A DNA stretch of 64,000 nucleotides, from NCBI GenBank assembly GCA_027924585.1, contig BSBM01000753.1:22278501-22342500 (forward strand), read 5' to 3'. Below the pieces are notes generated by a model. The model did no database searches. It had not been told where the DNA came from and was given only the letters and a program-made list of their open reading frames with translations. Source of the stretch: Larix kaempferi. Taxonomy: Eukaryota; Streptophyta; Pinopsida; Pinales; Pinaceae. Made by a program: the position numbers and the translations under genes. Below, piece by piece: positions 33,390-43,503 of this stretch. Numbering within the stretch: position 1 is the stretch's first letter; each line of letters begins with the position of its first letter.

Positions 33390-36300
33390 AAGAGGATATA
33401 AGGTAAACGTATGTTTTTATTTTAAAAAATAGTTTCTTCTTTTTATAGTTGAAGATGAAAAAATTTATTATAACCTAGCTATCAATCAATGATGAAGATA
33501 TTAGTCATTATTGGATACTAAGTATGAATATGGACTAACTCATTATGGTTATTAGGAAAACCAACCACTTAAAATAATAATTTATTTATGGTTTATAAAG
33601 AACTTTGATTTCTGAACCATTAACTTGTTTCCTTACATCTAAAGAAGACAAACCCTTAGTCAATAAAAATCAATTTTAAACCCTATTCCATAATCAAAAC
33701 CTCTTATAATATCCCTTAATACATTGAATATCCATGTTCTCTATCTTTGTTTAAACTAGAGACAAATAAAAGTGATAAAATATTTATCAAGATTAACTCC
33801 ATATATGACGTCAAAACACTATAACCAATTGAGGGTTACCAATTATCCAAAGTGATTATGTTTGAAGATAATTAGAAATATTAAAATTTGTATAATAAAA
33901 AAATAAAATTATGGAAGTTTCCCTTTAAAAAATCAAACTATATAACTTCTAAAAAATTACCATAGATACAAGAAGCAACTAGCCTTGATTTGATTGAGCT
34001 TAGGGGTGCATCCGACGCGTGTCCCTTTGTTGACTTTAGTTGATGTAGTGTAGAGCTCCAAGTCTTGAGGGTTCTGATTTAGAATTCACTTCATCTGCAA
34101 TACATGAGCTCTAGGTGTCAAGGGTTTTGATTTAGCATTCACTTCATTTATAATACATTTACAAGGGTGTAATTACTACACGCTATACCTCCTTGAATAT
34201 TGGGCGAAACCTTGTGTTCACGCATTTCTTTTGATTAGAGTCTTAATGAAGTTGTTCAACTCTTCCCGAGGAGGGTGACGAAAGGATTTTGGTTCAACTA
34301 GAGCCGAATACGAGCAGGTCTTTCTCCTAGTTCGACTATTTATAGACAACAAGGGTTGTTTTATTTTAATTTCATTATGGCTGGAGATGACAGGTTCGAG
34401 ACCGGATTTCTCGGTTTGACGTTGGGGCATTTACGCCATGCATCTATAGAGATTTCCCTATGCATTTACTGTGGGTGGTTTGGATTGTATTTGCATTTAG
34501 GGATATTTCCCTCTACATATACTAATGATGGGTTGCTTCAAGAAGTCGAGTGTCATTGCTGGCAAGGAGAAGAGGGAAATCTAGTGCGAGGTAATCCTTG
34601 CGTATGGTGGATTCTGGTTATTTTTAAATGTCATAGAGAAATTGGAAGAAAAATGTGTTATAGGGATTTTGTGTGGTTTGCATTTGAATTATGGTTATTG
34701 TTGTGTCATAGAGAAAACTAAAAGAAAAATGTGTGTTTTGTACCCAAACTAGTTAAGATTCTATGGAATCACCTTGAATTGAATGATTGGTTGAGGGATT
34801 TCCTATGGATATTTGTTTTCAAATGTGAAAGTTCGGTGTACACAAATTTGTTAGCTTTCACTCCTCTAGAAGTGGGAAATTTATATTCAATTGTGTTGTT
34901 GGGTTTCTATAACTCAGGTTCTAGTTATTACTTTATTCTCATTAAGAGACATGAAGCAAATGTTTATTATAGGGTTTGAATAACTAAATAATTTTGAGTG
35001 ATCTTTCAATAGTCTTATTCAAAAATTGTGTGAGGGTGCACTGAATTATTAATAATGGTTATATAGTTGTTGGACACGTGATTTGGGAATTTTTTGGCTT
35101 GTCTAAAAGGCCTTTGAACTGTAATATGTAGAATTTATGCCGATGGATTTCTTGGTTGGTGTTGATCTAGGTGTTATGGCTTGGTAGTCTTGAAAGAAAG
35201 CAATTTGATAGAATGTGTGTAGATAAAGTTCTCTAATCGAAAATTTGGTTATGGCCATATATCCATGTGTTGATCGCTCAAAAAAAAACTAGGATATATG
35301 CAACCTCAATTTTTGGTTCTCTATGAATATTTGTTCATAGAGAAGTGTGTAAACTACTATGTCTTCTCATTGAATGTGCATGGGCATATATGAATGTAAG
35401 CTTGGCTCAAGATGAATACTATGAGATAGATGTATTTTCATTGACATCTTTGGCAGATTTCTTCTATATGTTTCATGTATAAGCATAAGAATTTTGAAGT
35501 GCGGAAAGCTAGTTCTTTGTAAGAGTGATGGGGAACATGTGTTCATATTAGAAATATCGATGTTTCGAGCTGAATAGTTCATCCCATCATCAAGAGGAGA
35601 TATCGAAGAAATACAGAACTCATTGACCACAAACTTGTCTTATTAATAATTATTACTTTCAATTTTATCAATAAATTTAGATGTCAGCTAGATCAAAAGT
35701 TGGTTGGGTTAACCTAAAGGTGTGAAACCTATATTTTAAGCCTAAGGATCTGCAAGAATGCTCTAAGATTATGTATTAATAAATTTAAATTAACTTGCAT
35801 TTTAAAGAAATTTTTTTAAAATTATAGGTTGTTAAAATGGGGATTTCTAAGTGGGACAAAAATTAATGTAAAAGGAAGAGAACTAATGCCGTTATATGAC
35901 CTTAAAGACAAATAAAGAAAGGTTAAAATGTAAGACCTAAGGTTGACCAAAATAAGTATTAAAAACCCTAAAGAAACTATTAGAAGTCCTATAGTTGAAA
36001 ATACATGTCACTAAAATAAGTTTATTAATGATTTAAATATTAAACTCAATTAAATGTGTTACCAAGTAATAACCTTAGGATAGTATTAATAACCTAGGGA
36101 AAAATAAACTAGGTATAAGCTACCTAAAGTTAATACCACTAAACCACGGAAAATAACCTAAAGATAATCCGTATAAATAAAAATTAATAAAGTCCTAACT
36201 AGGATTTAATTAAGATAATTAACTAAGGGAAATTTAATTAAACTAAAATCATATAAAGGCTTTATTTCTTAATATAGTTGATGATTGGAACCCAAGACTT

Positions 36301-36492
36301 GCTTAGGTTCCATCTATTATCACAATTAAGATTATTTGAGTGTTTTTTTTTCTCTATAGCCTCACGGACACACGTCTTTGTGTAGTGATCTATGCATGCA
36401 ATGACCTCTTCTTTCTCAACACAAATGTGGTGTTTGGAAGAACAAGAGTGTTTTGCTAGTGCTAACTTTTTTTTTTTCTACCATGAATGATG
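33390..36492. other. Intergenic stretch without identified gene
   Basis: AT-rich sequence with several short open frames (for example 34,356-34,721) that show no known motif. A 53-bp imperfect tandem repeat starts at 34,053 and 34,106 (core GATTTAGAATTCACTTCAT). Confidence 0.55.
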
Positions 36493-37997
36493 TGTTGGAC
36501 TTAATGTTGAAATTGATGTCAAACGAGAGATTTTTGGACTCAATGTTGTCATGGATGACAAATGGGATATTGTTGGATTGAATGTTGAGGTAGTTATTAG
36601 AATCCTTGAAGCCAATTTGATTAAGTATATATAACAATGTTATACAATGTCAATGTAGTGCTACACATGTCGAAGCAGATGGAGATAGTTGGAGCAATAG
36701 TAGCCAGCAGAAGTGCACAGAGGTACACATGACGAAGTAGATGGAGATAGATGGAGAAATAGTAACTAACAAAAGTGCGTAGAGGTACCCATGTTGAAGC
36801 ATATGTAGATAGTCGGAGTGAGCACAAAATCGATATGTCGAAGCAAGTTGCGTGTCGAAGTACACATATAATAGATAAGTCGAAGATAACAAGAAAGTAG
36901 TATGTCATTCAAAGTGTGCAGCAAGCCGACGAAGTATTGAAGAAGGATGGGGTCTAAGCCCCTAGTTGTGGTACAAAGCCTTATTTTTCAGATAGTCGTC
37001 ATTGTCAATTGATTAAATTAATATAATAAAGAAAACATGTAATCCCTCATGTGGACATAAGAAAAGGTATAAGTAGACAAGGACTAATGCACTTTGGAGT
37101 GTGAATTGGGGGAGCTAGTGTGACTGTGAATGATCTGAGCTCTAAATTTTTGGGTATTGGAGAGAGAATCAATGGGAAGTTGATTTGAAGAAGAAGAATA
37201 TTAAGAAAGTACATAAACAAGTCGCGCGTTACAGTTGGAAGATCAAAAGATATATTGAGGAAAGTCGCATGTCACAGTTGGATAAGTTGAAGTAATTTAC
37301 ACTCCGAAGAAGTGAAATATCAAAGTTGAATTTGAAGTAAGAATAGAATCAAGTCATATGTTGCAGTTAAATAAGTCAAAGTAATTTACAGTTCTGAAGT
37401 GAAAGACTGCAGCTGAATTTGAAGTAAGCACAGAATCAAGTTGCACATAGTAGTTGAATAAGTCAAATACTAATTAACAAAGATAGTGACAATTCATAAT
37501 AGGGTGGTAGCATAGGGAAAGGATAGGATATCGAAGTCTCCTTTAATTTGGAGCTTGTAAATTAAGGGGTTGGATCCTCCTTCCAATCGATGTTGGTAAA
37601 TCAGGGGGTTGGAGTCTCCTTCTAATTGGTGTTGGTGAATCAAGGCGTCAGAGCCTCCTTCCAATCGGTGCTAGTAAATTAGGGAGTTGGAGCCTCCTTC
37701 TAGTTGGTGCTAGAAAATAATGGATTCGGTATTTCCTTCCAGTTTGTGCTAGTAAATAAACTGAATGTGATCTTGATATATATAAGAAAGCATTCCATGG
37801 TTTTCTTCCAATTAGGTTTCCATGTAAATTCTAGTGTATTGTGTATTTGTGGTTGTTTATTGTGCATTGTTGATTAATATTGCTCATGATATATTGAACG
37901 TAGTGATATACTACTAATAAATTGAATGATTACATATTGTGGTTAAAAGTTGTAATTGTGCGAATACTGATTCATCTGCCCTCTCAGTATTCCAACA
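36493..37997 (+). repeat. 5' LTR of the gag-only element
   Basis: 1,505 bp with perfect 7-bp inverted ends. It contains a roughly 70-bp repeat with AGATGGAGATAG-type units near 36,660-36,830, and a 39-bp tandem repeat of about five units at 37,560-37,760 (phase points 37,577, 37,616, 37,655, 37,694, 37,733). Confidence 0.85.
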
Positions 37998-37998
37998 A

Positions 37999-38014
37999 TT
38001 AGTTTCAGAGCAGG
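37999..38014 (+). other. Degenerate primer-binding site
   Basis: TTAGTTTCAGAGCAGG follows the 5' LTR. It resembles the copia site TGGTATCAGAGC with substitutions. Confidence 0.65.
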
Positions 38015-38038
38015 TTCCTTCAAGTTACAATTTAATCA

Positions 38039-40730
38039 TTGGAAGAAAGATCCATGGAAAGACACGAAGGGATTTTATCAAGTAGAATTCCACTCTTTGA
38101 TGGAAGAAATTACGAATTATGGAGTGTAACAATGCGCACATATTTAATGTCTTTAGGACTTGAAGTTTGGATCGCCATTGGCAGTGGTTGCAAAGTTCCA
38201 AAATTTTATCCTACTAATGTTGACTGAAAGAGGTTGTATCATAATAATGCAAAAGCCATAAATGATATGTTCATTGGTTTTTCATAAACAGAGTTAGTAA
38301 AGGTCATGCATATCACTTCCGCAAAGGAAATGTGGGATAAAATCAAGAACATATATCAAGGAGATGATGGATTCAAGAAATCAAAGCTACAAGTACATAA
38401 GGGACAATTTGAAACAATTCATATGAATGAAGGTGAAAACATTGCAACATATTTTCTTCGTGTTGGTGAAGCAACAAGTTCCATTACAAGACTAGCAGAA
38501 GAGCAGAAAGAAAATTGCATTGTATAAAAGTTGGTTAGATCCTTTCAAATGAAATTTGACTCAAAGATATCAGCTATTGAAGAATCCTAAGACCTAGATG
38601 CACTAACAATGGAAGAATTACAAGGAATCTGTATGGCATACGACATGAGGATAGACAAAGGAAAAGGAACTATGTGTCATGAAGCAACATTCAAGGCTAC
38701 CAAGAAGACAAGAACCAAAGGATGAAAATCAAGAGCGATTTCGACATTGGTTTAGATGTTGAAGAAGCAAATTTTGTTCAAAAACTCAAAAGAGGATCAG
38801 GAAATTTCAAAGGTAAGCTACCCTTCAAGTGTTTTAATTGTGGAAAAGTTGGTCATTATTCTTCAAATTCTCCTCATGAAAAAATGGACAATAGTGATGA
38901 TGAAGATAAGTCTTATCATAAAGGAAAGGAAATGAAATACAAGAAATGAAGTTCTACAATCAAATAGTATGACAGGCAAAATAAGAGTTTTTATTCAAAA
39001 GAAGACAACAACTCATATGATGAAGAATACGATGGTGACAATGACTCAAGAAAAATGTTGTTTATGGAAATAGTAACTCCAAATGATGAGCAAACAATCT
39101 CTACAATGAAGAAAAAAATGAGGAAGAAAATAACAACAAAGGAGCAGAAGTAGATCATGAAGGTGAAGTTATCAATGCACTAAATGACCTAAAAGGTGTT
39201 AGGAAAAAGAATAAGCAACTGAAAGAGGAAGTATTGAAGCTCAAGGAATAAATCATAAAAACAAAGGAAGATGAGAATATGATCATAGAACTAAAAACCC
39301 AAACTTGAAGAAGCAAAAAGAGGAGAAGAAGCATTGGCAAGTCAATTGGAAAGCAAGAAGAAGATGAATGAAAATTTGGAAATTGAAAGTGCTATGTTAA
39401 GAAAGGAATTATAAGAACTGAAATTAGACTATCAAATACCAAAGTAAGACTGTATAAATTATAGTAGTAAGCATAATTGTTCTGTTATAGATGAAAAAAA
39501 ATATATAGAGAAGCTTAAGATATATGTTTTAGTAGCACTCGAAAATATCAAACTGTCAAAATATGAGTGATATGTTGAGGTGTCAAGGGATGACTTGGAC
39601 ATTCTAGAGAATAAAATTATGTGTTGTTTAAAAGAAATGGAAAAATCTCACAAAAAAATGATTTATTACAGTAAGTACACAAGGAGTCTAAAAGAAAAGA
39701 ACAAGAAGAGCGTGAAGAAAGTACAAAAGCAATGATTGAATTGAAGAGTTAAGGTGCAAAAATATTAAGGACCAAAGAACATGAAATCCTAAACTTGAAA
39801 GTAGAAATTGCTCGTCTAATAGAGGGAAATAGGAAAAATTCAAATGACAAAAAATTGGAAGCTATAGAAAATTCAAGAAAATTTGTTGGTGGGTTGGTAT
39901 CCCAACTTGAGGAAGTCAATGAAACGAAGAAGTTTTGAGAAGTTAGCTAACGAAGGAAGAAGGTATGTGTCACATTCTTGAGTTTAAATTAGAATAATTC
40001 AAAAGAGGAATTGAGGAAACAAATGACAACCATAAGAATAGATCATCAATCCTTGACCAAATATTAAATAACCAAAGGTTTCCAAATGACAAAACCAGTC
40101 TTGGATATGACAAGATAGTTGAGAAGGATAGGGATGATAAGAGCATGTTGAGATGGGGAAAACGAACAACTGAAAGAACATAACTGAAAAATGTTGAGAA
40201 TTCAGTTAACAAGGAAAGCTATGAATAAACAATTCAGAAGGAACTACAACATGCAAGAAGGTCCTATCAGGAAATCATGTCCTATCAAAACAACCTAGAA
40301 CTGAATAGGTCATCAGAGAAGTTTCAGTCCAGGTATGGGAGTTGCTTAAGAGGATATTGTTTCTCATGTTATGAATATCGAGATAAAGCTTTGGATTGCA
40401 TGATTTATGGTAAAAAATAGTTCAACAACGCAATTAAGTGTCTAAGGTGTAGCCATTATGGACACATTGAAAAATAATCTCATACCATAAGATGTTATGT
40501 ATGTGATATTTTTTGACACAAAGCACAAAACTATCAAATATTAGGACATTCAAAAAATATGATACCACATACTACTGGAAATAAAACTAACAATTTGTGG
40601 ATGAAAATAAGAAGTGATACTGTGCAACATCAAAGGACACATTCATATAAGTCTACATACTCTCAAAAGTGGATAAGAAGAAATCCAATGGTATGTATTG
40701 GAGAAGCAGATGACAGTAGTAGAAAGTAAA
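38039..40730 (+). pseudogene. gag: copia-type gag with coiled coil and two zinc-knuckle regions, heavily interrupted
   Basis: The first part (38,053-38,700) has the DUF4219/UBN2 gag pattern: RIPLFDGRNYELWSVTMRTY, a central AKEMWDKIKNIYQGDD and LTMEELQG. A knuckle follows at 38,829: CFNCGKVGHYSSNS, with the last Cys changed to Ser. Then come acidic segments (38,890-39,150) and long lysine/glutamate-rich stretches predicted to form a coiled coil (39,150-39,900). A second knuckle region at about 40,351-40,530 has CFSCYEYRDKALDC, CLRCSHYGHIEK and CYVC. Stops and frameshifts are scattered throughout, many of them TAA or TAG where glutamine or lysine codons are expected. No protease follows. Gag would form particles and bind RNA; this copy cannot make one protein. 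Confidence 0.8.
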
Positions 40731-41190
40731 CAACATATTGCTACATTTCATGTTAATATTTGGAATTTTGTATGAAGATCCATGAGTTCAAAATAAGATT
40801 ATATACAGTGCATGATTTCAAGGAAAAAGTATATTGAGCCTAGAAGATAAAAGGAAAATCAAATTCAGAATACATTTGAAGACTATCATGGATCCATTCA
40901 CATTGTTATCAAGCTAATTTTGACATAGGAGCCCTTGTCTAAGAAAGTATATACATTTCAATTGGAAAGTCTATCAACGATACAAGATAAGCTCCATTAC
41001 ATATATGAACAAGAATGAATCCATAACAGTCAGATTTTATTAAGAATTGCTTTCACAAAAGCCAGAGTCAACAAAATATTCCATATTTGGAAAGCCTATA
41101 ACATAACATTACAAACTTGTTGTTTCTTTCTCATTTACAACTTTAACATTTGGAGAACTATTCAAAATTACAACAGCACTAGCAGAGAAT
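40731..41190. other. Internal element sequence without identified coding
   Basis: This lies between gag and the antisense ORF, where protease, integrase and reverse transcriptase should be. No pol motif is visible, so pol has been deleted or was never present. Confidence 0.5.
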
Positions 41191-41660
41191 TTACTGACAA
41201 TTGAAGCTCAAGTAATGTCTCGAATTTTGTAGTGAGAGGTGCAATTCAATATCCGATGATAATTTCTCTTTGAAATTTGTAGTACTAGGAATTCTCCAAA
41301 GTTGTTTCAAGAGAACCGGAATTTGTTCCTTCCGTTCTTCCAATTGATCAATTTGTTTCCTCATAACTTTGATTTCTTCGGCATTTCTCTGATTAATCTG
41401 CATCTAAGTATACCACTCTCTAATATCAGCTTCTTTTACTTGAGATGCCCATTTCTCAAAGTTTCTCTTAAGGTTTGTGAACTATGTCTATTTTGAGTGA
41501 ACCACCGTGAAAAGTTTTGCCACATAATTAACCTGTTGAAAAGGATCAAACATTGCGACATATCCACCAATGGAATTGAAGCGAGTATCGGATTAACATA
41601 ATGATTGGATGAACACCAGGAGAATGAAACATAGAGCCAAAACACCCATAATAATCATAG
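41191..41660 (-). pseudogene. Antisense ORF between gag and the 3' LTR, with hydrophobic N-terminus and coiled coil
   Basis: On the strand opposite gag, one frame runs from about 41,660 to 41,191 with only four or five stop codons. It starts with a hydrophobic segment (MGVLALCFILLVFIQSL), continues with FNSIGGYVAMFDPFQQVNYV, and ends with a charged stretch predicted to be a coiled coil (AEEIKVMRKQIDQLEERKEQ). The frame is held across the stops, which suggests it was once translated. Antisense extra ORFs near the 3' end are known in some plant LTR retrotransposons; whether this one belongs to that class is inference. The function is unknown. Confidence 0.5.
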
Positions 41661-42110
41661 GACCTCGAAGGATTTAAAATACGAGTATGAAATTGGGTAG
41701 GATTTGTATTTAATTACCACTCATAACCAATAATCTTTGTATTCAGAAGGATTTACCTTTGCATGCTCCCAGAAAGATTAAAATGACGCAAAATTATGGT
41801 TCCATTCATGAATGATTTGGCGACTTCCTCTCTATCTTATTTAATGTTGAAGATTTCATGCTTGTGTTAATTTATCAACCATGTCAAATCCTTAGCATTT
41901 ATGGGCATATTAAAAATTATGGATCAAGATAATGTTATCTAGAAGAGAAAATCTCAATTTAGATATACAAGTGTGGAAGAGTACTTGCAACATCCTAATA
42001 ATTTTCTAAGAGAAAAACAGTACAAGTAAACAACATGACGTGTCAGCAACGAGCACCTGCACAGGGGGGAGTAGCATTTGAAAAATCACATAATGAAAAT
42101 GTGAAAACAT

Positions 42111-42366
42111 TTTCCATTGATGTCAAAGAGGGAGGAAACAACAAGTATAGGGCTTGCCCTAAGGGGGAGCAAAAAAGTAGAAGAGCAGAATAACAGAGGA
42201 GTCGAAGTGAAATCATGAAAGGATGTTTCCATTGATGTCAAAGAGGGAGGAAACAACAAGTATAGATCTTGCACTAAGGGGGAGCAAAAAAGTAGAAGAG
42301 TACAATAATAGAGGAGTTGAAGTGTAATCATGAAAGGGTGTTTCCATTAATGACAAAGGAGGAGAT
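42111..42366 (+). repeat. 115-bp tandem repeat ending in the polypurine tract
   Basis: Units start at 42,111, 42,226 and 42,341 with TTTCCATT(G/A)ATG. The third is cut off by the LTR and supplies the purine run AAAGGAGGAGA just before 42,367. Each full unit also carries AAAGAGGGAGGAAA, so polypurine-like tracts are multiplied. Confidence 0.85.
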
Positions 42367-43078
42367 TGTTGGAATTAATGTTGTCATTGATTTCAAACGA
42401 GAGATTGTTGGGTCAATGTTGTCATGGATGACAAATGAGATATTGTTGGACTAAATGTTGAGGTAGTTTATGAGAATCCTTGAAGCTTGTTTGAAGAAGT
42501 ATATATAACAATGTTGTACAATGTCGACACAGTGATACACATGTCTAAGTAGATGTAGATAGTTGGATCAATAGTAACCAACAGAAGTACATAGAGGTAC
42601 ACGTGAAAAAGAAGATGCAGATAGTTGGAGGAATAGTAACTAGCAAAAGTGCATAGAGGTACCCATGTCGAAGCAAATGCAGATAGTCAGAGTGAGCACA
42701 CAATCAATATGTCAAAGCAAGTTATGTGTCGAAGTACACAAATAATAGATAAGTCAAAGATAACACGCAAGTAGTATGTCGGTCGAAGTGCACAACAAGA
42801 TGACGAAGTATTGAAGAAGGATGGGGTATAAGCCCATAGTTGTGGTACAAAGCCTTATTTTTCGAAGTCACTGTGGTCAATTGATTAAATTAATATAATA
42901 AATCAAACGTGTCATCTGTCATGTGGACATAAGAAAATATATAAGTAGACAAGGACTAATTTACTTTGGAGTGTGAACTGGGGGAGTGAGTGCGATTGTG
43001 GATGGTGTGAGGTCTTAATTTTTGGGTATTGGAGAGGGAATCAATGGCCAGATGATTTGAATAAGAATAAGAAGAATG
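42367..43078 (+). repeat. Truncated 3' LTR of the gag-only element
   Basis: It aligns with the 5' LTR from its first base, with many substitutions, until about 43,078, where similarity ends. The second half, with the 39-bp repeats, is missing. Confidence 0.8.
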
Positions 43079-43140
43079 TGAATGCTAGTATGATATATAT
43101 GTCCCTAAATTCTATAACATAAATTGAATTAATAGTTGTT

Positions 43141-43503
43141 TATTTCCATTTAGGGACATTCTCTTTCATAATAGAAAATTTCTATATCACACCACATGCA
43201 CCAGTTGAACACATTCTCCATTTCCTTATAATCATGTTGGAAAATACAAAGGAAACAAGGTACTTTGTACTTGTTGGAGATTTCATCATAGACATGTTTG
43301 ATGATGACGATATCTATCATAAGATCATGTCCTTTATGAATAGAAAGAATTTCAATTTGCATACAACAAAAGCGACACATGAAATAGGATCACTCCTCGA
43401 GCACTTTTGGATAAATGTGCCTACTAATTACCTTGAATTTATAGTTTATGAAGATTATTTGAGTGATCATCATGACATATATCTTTTTATTACTCTACAT
43501 TGA
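43141..43503 (+). pseudogene. Exonuclease/endonuclease/phosphatase (EEP) domain fragment, Helitron-type
   Basis: One open frame of about 120 codons ends at the TGA after HDIYLFITLH. It carries VLVGDFIIDM, corresponding to the GDFN motif of EEP nucleases with Asn replaced by Ile; ATHEIGSLLEHFW, matching the THxxGxxxDHIW block with Asp changed to Glu; and YLSDHHDIYLF, matching the terminal SDH motif with the catalytic His. This pattern (short Asn/Asp-rich loop, TT...G..LDHIW, SDHH.IY) is known from the endonuclease attached to some Helitron helicases. No helicase is nearby. It is a fragment, probably inactive, and it begins just after the truncated LTR. Confidence 0.6.

Larger units (their letters stand above)
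36493..43078 (+). mobile_element. Long-LTR retrotransposon with gag only and a truncated 3' LTR
   Basis: The 5' LTR (36,493-37,997) begins TGTTGGA and ends TCCAACA, followed by a degenerate methionine-type primer site. A gag region with two zinc-knuckle areas lies at 38,039-40,730, an antisense ORF at 41,190-41,660, a 115-bp tandem repeat at 42,111-42,366, and a 3' LTR starting at 42,367. The 3' LTR is cut off near 43,078, after about 712 of about 1,505 bases. I see no protease, integrase or reverse transcriptase. The copia-style gag and primer site place it with copia; the large gag with long LTRs recalls the SIRE/Maximus group (inference). Confidence 0.75.

Noticed and set aside
34356-34721. 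121-codon plus-strand frame as a gene
   Set aside because: No domain, splice context or conserved motif; composition is like the surrounding DNA.
36416-36908. Overlapping minus-strand frames within the 5' LTR
   Set aside because: They arise from tandem units of the LTR and have no protein similarity I recognise.
39970-40212. Minus-strand hydrophobic frames
   Set aside because: Antisense of the lysine/glutamate-rich gag coiled coil, which gives Phe/Leu-rich shadows.
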